Below are positions 1-9,141 of a stretch of DNA of 64,000 nt, in pieces. The position numbers and the translations under genes are program-made. The notes beneath the pieces were generated by a model. The model did no database searches and was not told the origin of the DNA. It saw only the letters and a list, made by a program, of their open reading frames with translations. Numbering within the stretch: position 1 is the stretch's first letter; every line of letters begins with the position of its first letter. The DNA comes from Chitinophaga dinghuensis (lineage in GTDB: Bacteria > Bacteroidota > Bacteroidia > Chitinophagales > Chitinophagaceae): assembly GCF_003259435.1 (NCBI RefSeq), contig NZ_QLMA01000001.1, positions 434,001 to 498,000 of the forward strand, written 5' to 3'.

Positions 1-1202
1 CCTGGCAACGGATTACTAACCGTGGCAGGCGTACCATTAAACCATGCCTGCATATTCACCGGCGTTCCATGCTTTGCACGAATATTATTTTCAATCAATT
101 CCGGTGATGGACGCAGGTATTCCACCATATTGGGCAACCAGAAATACCTGGCGAAAGCCCAAGGATGATGAGTAATCATATAAGTACCATACGCTTCAAA
201 GATGGGAGCTGTTTGTGCCCAACCACTGAAAGTATCATCAATGCCATATTTCTGTTTAGTATAAGAAAGTAGCGCCTTCATAGGGCCGTTGTCTTCCCAC
301 ATATAATACGCACCATTAGCTGGCGTGGCTTTGTCTTTATTGAAAAGCGAACTGGTATAGAAAGCGTGTGTATATGCATTGATGCGCCGACAGTTCTGTG
401 GAATATGTACGGTGTCATAAGGAATATAGGGGGCCATATACATCGCGTTATTGGCTAGTTGCCAGCTGCTGAATACTGAGAACTTTCTAACGCCGGTAGC
501 GCGATAAGTGGCATTCATTGTGAAGATGATGAAGCCGGTTATCAGTAGAAAGGGGAACGCTACTGCAATAGATTTTTTCCAAAGTGGGGCGCGACAAATA
601 ATAAGTGGGAATGCGGCCACTATAGGAAAAAACATGGCATTATACCGGATGGTGAACACCAGCGCCAGTACAATGCCATGTAGAAGGAAAACCAATAAAC
701 CGGGCTTATAGAGCATCCACAGCAACAGCGCAAACCAGGTAAACCCGAGGGCAAGGAATAACGCCTCTGTAATTACATAGTTGCTGAGATAAAGAAATAA
801 AGGGTTAATAAGTAAAAAGAGAAATGCACCGTAGCGAAAAATCTTTCCTGGTTTTAGCAGGTATAGTATGGTGAAATACAGAAAGAATGCGCCGCATTGA
901 AGACATACATACTGAAAGGCCACTAATGCGGTTTCTGAGGCTGTAATAGTATGGAAGTATCGTAATATCTGAGAATAACCGATTGGCCATATATTAGCGG
1001 GAACATTATACATCGCCGCTGTAATGTAGGTTTCTGAGTCGGCAGTGATATCTGCATAAGGGTAGATCATTTTGAAAATGATCAGGTTTAGCAGGATGGT
1101 CACGGCCGCGACCCCAGCCAACAGGAGGTTACGCCTGTCGGCAAGGAGGAAGTAACGGAAACTATATTCCGTTGATTTGGGGTTGCGGTAAGAAGCGAAC
1201 AT
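1..1202 (-). CDS. Multi-pass membrane protein, 3-prime end cut by window (possible glycosyltransferase-like)
   Basis: An open frame runs from an ATG at 1202 to the left edge (about 400 residues) without a stop. The N-terminus is basic, and several hydrophobic stretches follow (LLLAGVAAVTILLNLIIF; LFLALGFTWFALLLWMLY; LLVFLLHGIVLALVF), so this is a polytopic inner-membrane protein. Residues after the first helix include DITADSETYITAA, which resembles the first periplasmic loop of GT39/PMT-like glycosyltransferases, where acidic residues sit after helix 1; that comparison is tentative. It lies 37 bases downstream of a UDP-galactopyranose-mutase-like flavoprotein on the same strand, which fits a surface-glycan role. 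The C-terminus lies outside the window. Presence of the gene is secure; its function is not. Confidence 0.75.
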   Translation of the reverse strand, partial: MFASYRNPKSTEYSFRYFLLADRRNLLLAGVAAVTILLNLIIFKMIYPYADITADSETYITAAMYNVPANIWPIGYSQILRYFHTITASETALVAFQYVCLQCGAFFLYFTILYLLKPGKIFRYGAFLFLLINPLFLYLSNYVITEALFLALGFTWFALLLWMLYKPGLLVFLLHGIVLALVFTIRYNAMFFPIVAAFPLIICRAPLWKKSIAVAFPFLLITGFIIFTMNATYRATGVRKFSVFSSWQLANNAMYMAPYIPYDTVHIPQNCRRINAYTHAFYTSSLFNKDKATPANGAYYMWEDNGPMKALLSYTKQKYGIDDTFSGWAQTAPIFEAYGTYMITHHPWAFARYFWLPNMVEYLRPSPELIENNIRAKHGTPVNMQAWFNGTPATVSNPLP

Positions 1203-1239
1203 CTATGGATATTTTGAGGATCACATACTGATAATCAGC

Positions 1240-2841
1240 TTATTTCTTCTCTTCGTGATATTCCTGTTCTGTATTGATAGACCAGATATTCGATTTAGTA
1301 GTAATACCGTTGCAGATATTATCTACAGCCACCATAGCGGTCAGCATAGAGTGGTCGGAGTTATTGTATTTATGCATACCATTTCGGCCTACGAGGAAAA
1401 TATTTTCGAAGGTATCGAGGTATGTTCTTAATTCGTCGAAACGATCGTAAGTACCGAAGTAGGCAGGATATGTTTTTTCCATGCGTAATACGGTAGCGTC
1501 GAGTACATCTTCGTGGCGTGCCAGTCCGATTTTACATAATTCGTCGATGGCGATCTGGCGTATTTCTTCTTCTTTGAGTTCCCAGAATCCATCGCCGATA
1601 TTACAAAAGTATTCCATTCCCACCCAGGTGGTATTGGGATCTTTCACCATGTACGGGCTCCAGTTATTGAATAGTTGGAGTCGGCCTACGCGGACATCCT
1701 TTTCCTGTATATAGATCCAGGTGTCTTTTAATTCGATCGGATTTACAGCGCCTGTTTTTGCATCGCTGAAAGTGAGACTCTTCAACAGAATACCAACAGT
1801 GATAAAATCTCTGTATAATAGTCCTGCCGCTACCTGGCGTACATTTTCAGGCACTTCTCCCTGCATGTCTGCAATGAGTTCCTGCATGGGCATGGTAGAG
1901 AAGAAATAGTCGCCTTCTATGATAGTGGCTTCGCCGGTAGTTTTATCTACTGCTTCGATAGCCGTTACCTGGTTTCCTTTTGTGAAGATTTTAGTGACAT
2001 CATGCTGCATGTGGATAATGCCGCCTTTTTCTGTTACCTGGTGGGCTACTTCTTCCCAGAGTTGGCCGGGGCCAAATTTGGGATAGAGGAATTGTTCGAT
2101 GAGACTTGTTTCTACATTTTTCTGATTGATATCTTTTGGTTTGCCGGCGTCCCAGGCTGATTTCAGCGCATGGGAAATGGCTTTACCAATGGAGATACCT
2201 TTGATACGTTGTGCGCCCCATTCAGCAGATATTTTATTACAGGCAATGCCCCATACTTTTTCTGTATAGTCTTTGAAGAAAAGGTGATAGAGTGTTTTGC
2301 CGAAACGGTTTATCATGAAGTCTTCCAGAGATTTCTCTTGTTTTCTTGGAAACAGCTGCGCATACATATAAGAGAACATGATGCTGATAGTTGTTGCCAG
2401 TCCGAGTTTACGGAGTGTATCAAAGGAAAGCTGGATGGGATAATTAAAGAATTTTTTCAGGAAGTAGATGCGAGACAAGCGTTGGCGTACCAGCATGATC
2501 AGATCGGGGTTACGGGCTACGAGCGTGTCTGTGTCGCTGTTATCTGGTTTTCTGATCTCGCGTGTTTTGCGTTGGTACGTGATATTAAATGCTGCTGCAG
2601 CTTCTTGTTGCAGTGGCATCATACTCATCCACCATTCCATTACGCGGTCAGATTTGGAGAAGAAGCGATGCCCTCCGATATCGATCCTGTTTCCTTTGTA
2701 ATTAACGGTTTTCGATATTCCACCAATGTCAGTGCTTTTTTCCAGGACTACAGGGGTAATGTTGGTACGTTGCAGAAGTTCATATGCGGCAGTAAGGCCT
2801 GCGGGGCCTGCCCCAATGATAATTGCTTTTTTTGCTGGCAT
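1240..2841 (-). CDS. FAD/NAD(P)-dependent oxidoreductase, UDP-galactopyranose mutase-like
   Basis: This 533-residue protein opens with a Rossmann dinucleotide-binding motif (GAGPAG, residues 10-15) followed by an acidic residue at the end of strand 2 (VVLEKS) and the GG-rich DIGGISKTV segment. Near the C-terminus is a second FAD contact ([18 protein letters not shown]). The mid-region [10 protein letters not shown] is typical of the UDP-galactopyranose mutase/protoporphyrinogen-oxidase-like amine oxidase superfamily. Members annotated only as NAD(P)/FAD-dependent oxidoreductases often sit beside glycosyltransferases, as here. The substrate cannot be read from sequence. There is no signal peptide, so it is probably cytosolic. 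Upstream, 2919-2932 carries GTATACAAGTATAC, a possible operator. Confidence 0.8.
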   Translation of the reverse strand: MPAKKAIIIGAGPAGLTAAYELLQRTNITPVVLEKSTDIGGISKTVNYKGNRIDIGGHRFFSKSDRVMEWWMSMMPLQQEAAAAFNITYQRKTREIRKPDNSDTDTLVARNPDLIMLVRQRLSRIYFLKKFFNYPIQLSFDTLRKLGLATTISIMFSYMYAQLFPRKQEKSLEDFMINRFGKTLYHLFFKDYTEKVWGIACNKISAEWGAQRIKGISIGKAISHALKSAWDAGKPKDINQKNVETSLIEQFLYPKFGPGQLWEEVAHQVTEKGGIIHMQHDVTKIFTKGNQVTAIEAVDKTTGEATIIEGDYFFSTMPMQELIADMQGEVPENVRQVAAGLLYRDFITVGILLKSLTFSDAKTGAVNPIELKDTWIYIQEKDVRVGRLQLFNNWSPYMVKDPNTTWVGMEYFCNIGDGFWELKEEEIRQIAIDELCKIGLARHEDVLDATVLRMEKTYPAYFGTYDRFDELRTYLDTFENIFLVGRNGMHKYNNSDHSMLTAMVAVDNICNGITTKSNIWSINTEQEYHEEKK

Positions 2842-2991
2842 ACTATTATGGTTTTAACAACAGCAATTCCTGCAGTGAGGAAGCACTGTTTTTGAGGGTA
2901 TAGACTTCGGGTAGAATAGTATACAAGTATACCAGTCGCTACTGAAATGAGATGTCAGCGGCAACAAATGGAGGAGATAATTTTAGGGAGA

Positions 2992-3849
2992 TTAGAATTT
3001 CCACTTATAGAAAAACACGGGAGAGGCGTTCCCCTCGCTGATAGTAACATAACCATCATTATTGGTGGTAATGGTAATACCTTCGCCTTGTTTTTCAGGG
3101 ATGTAGGGAAGTTGTTTGCCGGGGCGTGCCATCGCTTGTTCTACCGTTTCTCCAGTATTACGATGCCAGTAGTATACAGTGGTGAGTGTTTTGATTACGA
3201 TATGATGTCCGTCTTTGGAGATATCGCCGGAAGTGACCCAGGTGAAAGGAAGGGTGAGTAGTTCTTTCAGCACGGCATGATCGCCATTTTTGAATAGTAA
3301 CGGGGTTTTATAAAGGTGAACGGATTTTTGTCTTTTGCTGATGATATAAATATTTTTAGAGATGGGGTCAATCATTAATGATTCCGCATCTTTGGGCTTA
3401 TCGGGGTATTCCAGTTTGAGAACGTCGGCGGTAACGGTGGCTTTGGCAGCTGGTACTGTGGTGGGTTCCAGGAAGCGATATATTTTGATATGATTACGCA
3501 TGCCGGCATTATCGCCTATATCGCCAACATATACATAGCTTTTCCCTTTTTCCGGTCCTATGCCTTCCGCGATATCTTCCCAGTCTTTATTGGACGCATT
3601 TTCAATCCGGAGTACACTGACTACATGCGCATTGCTGTTAATAAGAAATACGTCTGGTTTATTGCCGCTATCGTTGTGCGTCCAGAAATATCCTTTTAAA
3701 GGTACGCTGGAGGCAATTCCGGAAGCTTCATCCAGTTTATCGTTATCTATTTTCCCCAGCATGACCGGCTTTTCGGTAGAAACATCCTGTGCTGCAGCAG
3801 ACAGCGTCAGGGAGAAGAGAGCAGCGATTGTGAGGAAGATGCGGCGCAT
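2992..3849 (-). CDS. Secreted propeller-like protein of unknown function
   Basis: This 285-residue protein begins with a clear Sec signal peptide (MRRIFLTIAALFSLTLSAAAQ). The mature part has motifs repeated in blade-like fashion: EASGIASS, FWTHNDSG, VYVGDIGDNAG, AESLMIDP, IYIISKRQ, GDISKDG and EGITITTN. These resemble the esterase-like/SdiA-regulated beta-propeller proteins often annotated in Bacteroidota as uncharacterised or PE-PGRS-like. A calcium-binding or sugar-binding role is possible but not shown. It has no lipobox, so a periplasmic or secreted location is expected. It is separated by about 150 bases from the flavoprotein gene downstream and probably has its own promoter. Confidence 0.7.
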   Translation of the reverse strand: MRRIFLTIAALFSLTLSAAAQDVSTEKPVMLGKIDNDKLDEASGIASSVPLKGYFWTHNDSGNKPDVFLINSNAHVVSVLRIENASNKDWEDIAEGIGPEKGKSYVYVGDIGDNAGMRNHIKIYRFLEPTTVPAAKATVTADVLKLEYPDKPKDAESLMIDPISKNIYIISKRQKSVHLYKTPLLFKNGDHAVLKELLTLPFTWVTSGDISKDGHHIVIKTLTTVYYWHRNTGETVEQAMARPGKQLPYIPEKQGEGITITTNNDGYVTISEGNASPVFFYKWKF

Positions 3850-3961
3850 GGATTAAGGGTTTTAGCTGCTGTTAATTTAGGAATATTTATGCGAAAATGA
3901 CCGATTCAGTTGATTCTGAGGGGCTTTTAAGGAAATAAATTTTGGGATTTCAGGAGAAAAA

Positions 3962-3992
3962 TTTGGTAAAAATAAAAGATAGTGTACCTTTG
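3962..3992 (+). promoter_or_regulatory. Bacteroidota-type promoter for tRNA-Gln
   Basis: TTTG at 3962-3965 (the -33 element) and TACCTTTG at 3985-3992 (the -7 element, consensus TAnnTTTG) are separated by 19 bases, the usual spacing for the primary sigma factor of Bacteroidota. The tRNA begins 77 bases after the -7 element, so a processed 5-prime leader is expected. This is the clearest promoter in the window and helps place the organism. Confidence 0.75.
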
Positions 3993-4068
3993 CCCTCCCG
4001 AAACAATGATGCTTTTATTTCATTTCATCAAGGGAATGAATAAGTACATAAAGTAGGAAAAGAGATTT

Positions 4069-4139
4069 TGCCCGATAGTATAACGGTAGTACGACAGACT
4101 CTGACTCTGTTTGTCTTGGTTCGAATCCAGGTCGGGCAA
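4069..4139 (+). tRNA. tRNA-Gln (anticodon CTG)
   Basis: The sequence folds into a cloverleaf. The acceptor stem pairs TGCCCGA (4069-4075) with TCGGGCA (4132-4138). The anticodon stem pairs ACAGA (4094-4098) with TCTGT (4106-4110) around the loop CTCTGAC, placing anticodon CTG at 4101-4103. The T arm is CTTGG/TTCGAAT/CCAGG. The U1-A72 first pair is characteristic of tRNA-Gln. The CCA end is not encoded. The unit is monocistronic, with its own promoter upstream and a hairpin terminator directly after it. Confidence 0.93.
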
Positions 4140-4146
4140 CTGCCAC

Positions 4147-4179
4147 AAGCCTTCTATACGCAGTATGGAAGGCTTTTTT
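4147..4179 (+). terminator. Intrinsic terminator after tRNA-Gln
   Basis: A 13-bp hairpin (arms 4147-4159 and 4163-4175, three-base loop, one G-T pair) is followed by a run of six T, of which the first two close the stem. It lies 8 bases after the tRNA end. Confidence 0.85.
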
Positions 4180-4182
4180 GTT

Positions 4183-4484
4183 TCCCAGTACTCCCGCTCT
4201 CAGCTCAAAATACATAGGTAGATAAGTTGACTTCTTGTCTCCCCAAACCCCCCCTGTCGATTCTGTACTATTTGTTGATTTGATTCTCAATTAACTGTCG
4301 TCTCGCCATCATTAAATCAAAAAAATAACACAATAAATTATTAAAAACTATAACGTATTTAAATTATATATATAATTTTGAATTGATTTAATACTAAACA
4401 CTAGGACAAGTACTGTACTTTTGGCTGTATGCATATGAGAGAGATATCCTATACGGTTGTTTAGATTAACCGCAATCCTAGCCT
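4183..4484 (+). promoter_or_regulatory. AT-rich leader region with -7 element upstream of the giant-protein cluster
   Basis: I see no gene here. The region is strongly AT-rich and contains a perfect 18-bp palindrome at 4361-4378 (AAATTATATATATAATTT), a possible operator or structural element. A consensus -7 box TACTTTTG lies at 4416-4423; no well-spaced TTTG precedes it, so the -33 element is weak or the promoter is regulated. A short hairpin (CGGTT/AACCG, about 4455-4472) lies in the putative 5-prime UTR of the large operon that begins at 4485. Confidence 0.45.
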
Positions 4485-7400
4485 ATGATAAAACGTTACC
4501 CGGCCCTATTACAGGTGGTCAGCCTTTTTGTGCTGTTACTACTACCTGCAAAAAGATTGTTTGCTGTTCCCATGGATACCGCACAGCATAATGCGATTAT
4601 CACTACCATTGCTGAAAATGCTGGCAGAAGCTTTCCTATGATAGATGCGAAGATGGCTGCCAACCATCTGACATTCCCAGTAGTGCAACGGTTTACACCG
4701 GAGCAACTGGCCTTTGTCTATCCATCAGATTCTTCCTCCTCCGTTGAAAAAGATACTGCCAGAGGCATATTCTCAGAGCTGGACCGCACCAACAGATATG
4801 CGACCGTACTGGCTCCTGAAGAATTGAACACCTTGCCCATCGGCCTTTCCAATAACACGAATGAAAACGTACAAATAGCCATCAGCGCAGCCATTTTCCA
4901 CCCGGATTATGCTGAACTGACAGCCTATGCACGCGTGAAAATACCGCAGCAACCAGGAGAACTGTTCTTCGGCATCACCGGTCTGAAACTCTCCTATACA
5001 GGCGGCATCATTGGAGATGCGCGACTCGTACTGCTCGGAGATGTGCCCATTCCAATCAATGGCGGTTCCGCCGCTATCATCCTCAAAGGTTCCCTTAATA
5101 AAAGAACCGGCGTCGCAGATCCAGACCTGACCTACGTTACCATTGATTGCTCTGGCTTCAAAGAAATGGGCATCGCTGCAGATGTAATATTCCCAAGAGG
5201 AATGCTGGTGCCATTGAAATCCGATGGCGAAAGAGATGAGAACCCTTCTGCACAAGTGAAAGCTGCTTTCAAAACAGTGGTGAGTAACTGGAATGATATC
5301 CTCGTGAGTATCGATTTACCAGCCTTCGAAATTACGCCATTGAAAGGCATCGGTTTTCGTGTAGGCCAGGCCGTATTTGATGCGAGCGATTTACGTAACT
5401 CCTCAGATATCATGTATCCGCCCGGTTATCAGCAGAAGTATATGTCGACCGAAAGCCCTAACCTCTGGAGAGGCGTTTACATCCGTAACCTGGAAGTAAT
5501 GTTACCGCGACAATTCGCTGATAAAAACAGTTCCAGTAAACGTGTCAGCTTCGGCGCTACCAATCTCCTGATTGATAACAACGGTATCACCGGTTCTCTC
5601 TTTGGAAGAAACGTATTGCCTAATGGTTCTGCCTCCGGCTGGCGTTTCTCTGTGGATAAATTTAATATAGACCTGGAAGCCAATCACTTGGTAGGCGCAG
5701 GTTTCGACGGTATTATCGGATTGCCGGTGATGAAAGATCCGTTGCAATATACGGCGGTGATCACCGCCGATAATGAATATGTCCTTAAACTGAATCCGCT
5801 GACGACGCTTTCCTTTGATGTATGGAAAGCCAAAGCAGAACTGGATGCCAACTCCTGGGTGCGACTGGCACTCAAAGACGGCAAATTTCAACCAGAGGCT
5901 ATGTTGAATGGTCGTATGGGCATTACCGTTACAGACAAGCCGGATTCTACAGGAACAGCCGTAGGACATTTCTCCGGTATCGTTTTCCAGGACCTGCACC
6001 TGCAAACAAAAGCGCCTTATATCACCACCAGTTATTTTGGTTATAAAGGAGATTCGAAGATGTCGAACTTCCCGGTTTCCCTCACAGAAATTGGTCTGCG
6101 TGCCACTGAACAGGAAGCAGCCCTGTATTTCGGGGTTAAAATAAGCCTGATGCAGGATAAGTTTGGCGGCGATACCCGCGTGGAAATGGTAGGTCGTATG
6201 GTGGAAGGAGATGGATTACAATCCTGGAAATTCGATAAACTCCGACTCGATGAAATAGCGATCCACGCCGATATCAGCAACTCTATCAACATTGAAGGGC
6301 GACTGAAATTCTACAGGGATGATGCAGTATATGGTAATGCGATTGGCGGATATATTAAAGCGGGCTTCCTGCAGAATAAAATTAAAGGAGAAGCACACGC
6401 TTTATTTGGTTCCACTACTTTCCGCTACTGGTACGTGGATGCAAAAGTATCCGGCTTCTCCATTCCGATCGTTCCGCCGCTGAACATCAGTGGCTTTGGA
6501 GGAGGCGCCTACTATCATATGAAGAAGAATGGTACCAATCCGCAGGCAACGCCAACAGGCGTAAACTATGTCCCCGATGAATCGACCGGACTTGGCCTAA
6601 AAGCGACGGTTGTCTTCAATGCGGTGAAAGATCAGGTGGTGAATGGAGATGTGACCTTCGAAATCGCCTTCAACAGTAATGGCGGTCTTAACTTCATCGG
6701 CTTCTTCGGATATGCGACCATCCTGAAAGTACTGCCAAGTATAGCTAATGGTAAGCTCAGTGATTTTGTTGCAGATAAATTCCAAAAACTCGCAGAGGCA
6801 GAGAAGAAGCTGACAGATAACCTCGGCGTAGTTGGCGAAAAACTGAATCAGCTGAAAGTATCTGATCCTTCGAAGATTGCAAAAGGTCTTTCCTCCGATG
6901 AATACAGAGCAGGTGAAAATGGATTGTCCGCTTACGTGGGTATTCAATATGATTTCCAGCAAAGTACCTTCCATGCGAACTTTGACTTGTATCTCAATGT
7001 AGCCGGCGGTATTATCCAGGGAACCGCTTCGGGCAACCGTGCTGGATGGGCGGTGATACATATTGCGCCAGGCGAATGGTATTTCCATATGGGTACGCCT
7101 ACTAACAGACTTGGTGTGAAATTCGGTGTAGGCTCTATCAGTATTAAAACAGGCGCTTACCTGATGGTGGGTGATCATATCCCTGGATCTCCGCCACCGC
7201 CGCCGGAAGTAGCCGATATCCTTGGCGTAGATATGCAGGAACTGGATTACATGCGCGACTTGAATGCATTGGGAGATGGCCGTGGTTTTGCATTCGGCGC
7301 TAACTTATCTATAGAAACAGGGGACCTCACCTTCCTGATTTTATATGCCAACTTCAAATGTGGCGTTGGTTTCGACATCATGCTGAAAGATTATGGCCAG

Positions 7401-9131
7401 GATGTGCATTGTAAAGGAAGCAATGAACCGATTGGTATGGACGGCTGGTATGCGAATGGTCAGTCTTATGTGTACTTACAGGGTGAAGTAGGCGTAAAAG
7501 TAAATCTGAGATTTATTAAAGGCCGCTTCCCGATTATATCAGGAGCTGCGGCTGTATTGATGCAGGCGAAATTGCCGAATCCAACCTGGATGCGAGGATA
7601 CATGGCCGTGAAGTTCAGCTTACTGGGCGGACTGGTATCCGGAAATATGCGAATGAAGATTACCATCGGTAGTGAGTGTGAACTGGTAACAGGATCGAGT
7701 CCGGTAGACGTGAAAATTATTTCCGATGTAACGCCTTCGAAAGGGGCCGCAGATGTGGATGTATTTGCCGCGCCGGCAGCCGCCTTTAATATGCGTATGA
7801 ATAAAGCGTTTGATGTGGAAGATGATAATGGTACCAAAACCTATCGTGTTAAACTGGATACGTTCTTTGTAAGCGATAACGGCGTAAGTATTCCGGGCCG
7901 CGTTGAATGGAACAATAATATGGATGGCGTTACTTTCTATTCCAAGGAAGTACTGCCGCCTAAGAAACAACTGAAAGCTACTGTCAGAGTAACTTTTGAA
8001 GAGTTGGTTAGTGGTAAATGGCAGTTGGTATATGTGAATGGACAGCAAAGTAATGAAACGGAAGAACGTGACTTTACTACAGGTACTGCACCGGATTATA
8101 TCCCTGTTCAAAATATCGATTATGCGTACCCGGTACTGGATCAGAAAAACTACTATAAAGATGAGCATAACAAAGGCTATGTGGTGCTCAAACGCGGTCA
8201 GAGTTATCTGTTTGATCCGCGTTGGTCTTATACTTTACAGGTAACAGGCGCTGATGGCAAACCGCAGCGTCAGCAGATGGCCTACAATGTAGCCGATCAG
8301 CGTATCGATTATGATATGGCGACAGTGAAAACCAATGAAACCTATAGTATTGATGTAGTGGCAGCGCCGCCGGGAGCAAGCGCCACCGAAAGCTTTGTAT
8401 CCTATCAGACAAATGATGCAGGAGATGATGGCAGCTTCACTATGAAGAATAATAAAGCGGGAAGTGTAACCAGAGGAGACGTAACCAAGTCGCTGCTGGG
8501 GTATGCCTTCCATGCCAGCAAATATGCAACGCTGCAGGCAAAAATATCCGCCATTCCGGTACAGAGTGGGGTTTCCAACAGAGTGTCTTCTGATGTGATC
8601 AGTCTCCAGGCAGAAGTAGGTAAGTATGAATACTTCGATGTGCCTGAACTAACGGGTACCGCATATACTGCGTACCTGCCACTGGTACAAGTGACAGCAG
8701 TTCCTGAAGACGATTACTACATGAAGGATATTTATCCGTTGGTATATCAGCAATATCCGATGGATGGAAATATCCTGATCTCTAAACGTGACACCCTGCA
8801 ATATGGCGTGGTTCCGCTGAAAGCGATGACGGTAATGAGCGATTACCTGATGGATGTCACCAAAGGAGATTTAAGCTGGTGGTTGCAGACACGGTTACCT
8901 TATACCTATAACTTACCTATGATCTATAACCTGGACTTCCTGGATTTACAGACACAGGTTGTGAACCGGTCTATTGAATATCCTGCGTTGATGCAGCAGT
9001 ACAGCAAACTGGTAACAGAAGCATTTCCGTTTATCCGTCCGGGTAAGTACAAGGTGAAATATCAATATGTATTGCCTGGTAACAAAGCCGGAACGTCCAC
9101 CACTATTTCATATCCTAACCCAATCAAATAA
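4485..9131 (+). CDS. Giant secreted beta-rich protein, first gene of toxin-associated cluster
   Basis: This 1548-residue protein has a hydrophobic signal sequence (about residues 1-28, ending KRLFA). I recognise no named domain. The body is rich in Gly, Asn and alternating polar/hydrophobic strands, with many GxGxG-like turns (ISGFGGGAYYHMKK, LSYTGGIIGDARL), suggesting stacked beta structure. A charged helical insert occurs at about residues 755-800 (KFQKLAEAEKKLTDN). A PPPPP stretch sits near residue 905. The C-terminus lacks a T9SS sorting domain and ends with strand-rich segments. The start is preceded by CCTATG, as in several genes of this region. Only 10 bases separate it from the next gene, so it leads a probable operon (4485-23776). 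A cell-surface scaffold or delivery role is inferred from context only. Confidence 0.7.
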   Translation: MIKRYPALLQVVSLFVLLLLPAKRLFAVPMDTAQHNAIITTIAENAGRSFPMIDAKMAANHLTFPVVQRFTPEQLAFVYPSDSSSSVEKDTARGIFSELDRTNRYATVLAPEELNTLPIGLSNNTNENVQIAISAAIFHPDYAELTAYARVKIPQQPGELFFGITGLKLSYTGGIIGDARLVLLGDVPIPINGGSAAIILKGSLNKRTGVADPDLTYVTIDCSGFKEMGIAADVIFPRGMLVPLKSDGERDENPSAQVKAAFKTVVSNWNDILVSIDLPAFEITPLKGIGFRVGQAVFDASDLRNSSDIMYPPGYQQKYMSTESPNLWRGVYIRNLEVMLPRQFADKNSSSKRVSFGATNLLIDNNGITGSLFGRNVLPNGSASGWRFSVDKFNIDLEANHLVGAGFDGIIGLPVMKDPLQYTAVITADNEYVLKLNPLTTLSFDVWKAKAELDANSWVRLALKDGKFQPEAMLNGRMGITVTDKPDSTGTAVGHFSGIVFQDLHLQTKAPYITTSYFGYKGDSKMSNFPVSLTEIGLRATEQEAALYFGVKISLMQDKFGGDTRVEMVGRMVEGDGLQSWKFDKLRLDEIAIHADISNSINIEGRLKFYRDDAVYGNAIGGYIKAGFLQNKIKGEAHALFGSTTFRYWYVDAKVSGFSIPIVPPLNISGFGGGAYYHMKKNGTNPQATPTGVNYVPDESTGLGLKATVVFNAVKDQVVNGDVTFEIAFNSNGGLNFIGFFGYATILKVLPSIANGKLSDFVADKFQKLAEAEKKLTDNLGVVGEKLNQLKVSDPSKIAKGLSSDEYRAGENGLSAYVGIQYDFQQSTFHANFDLYLNVAGGIIQGTASGNRAGWAVIHIAPGEWYFHMGTPTNRLGVKFGVGSISIKTGAYLMVGDHIPGSPPPPPEVADILGVDMQELDYMRDLNALGDGRGFAFGANLSIETGDLTFLILYANFKCGVGFDIMLKDYGQDVHCKGSNEPIGMDGWYANGQSYVYLQGEVGVKVNLRFIKGRFPIISGAAAVLMQAKLPNPTWMRGYMAVKFSLLGGLVSGNMRMKITIGSECELVTGSSPVDVKIISDVTPSKGAADVDVFAAPAAAFNMRMNKAFDVEDDNGTKTYRVKLDTFFVSDNGVSIPGRVEWNNNMDGVTFYSKEVLPPKKQLKATVRVTFEELVSGKWQLVYVNGQQSNETEERDFTTGTAPDYIPVQNIDYAYPVLDQKNYYKDEHNKGYVVLKRGQSYLFDPRWSYTLQVTGADGKPQRQQMAYNVADQRIDYDMATVKTNETYSIDVVAAPPGASATESFVSYQTNDAGDDGSFTMKNNKAGSVTRGDVTKSLLGYAFHASKYATLQAKISAIPVQSGVSNRVSSDVISLQAEVGKYEYFDVPELTGTAYTAYLPLVQVTAVPEDDYYMKDIYPLVYQQYPMDGNILISKRDTLQYGVVPLKAMTVMSDYLMDVTKGDLSWWLQTRLPYTYNLPMIYNLDFLDLQTQVVNRSIEYPALMQQYSKLVTEAFPFIRPGKYKVKYQYVLPGNKAGTSTTISYPNPIK

Positions 9132-9141
9132 GCAATAAGAC

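Noticed and set aside
2170..2895. 241-codon open frame on the plus strand
   Set aside because: It runs antisense through the flavoprotein gene, whose family motifs are clear; the plus frame shows no domain.
4015..4290. 91-codon open frame on the minus strand
   Set aside because: It is the antisense of tRNA-Gln and its terminator; the ARPGFEPRQTESESVV stretch is the well-known false translation of a tRNA.
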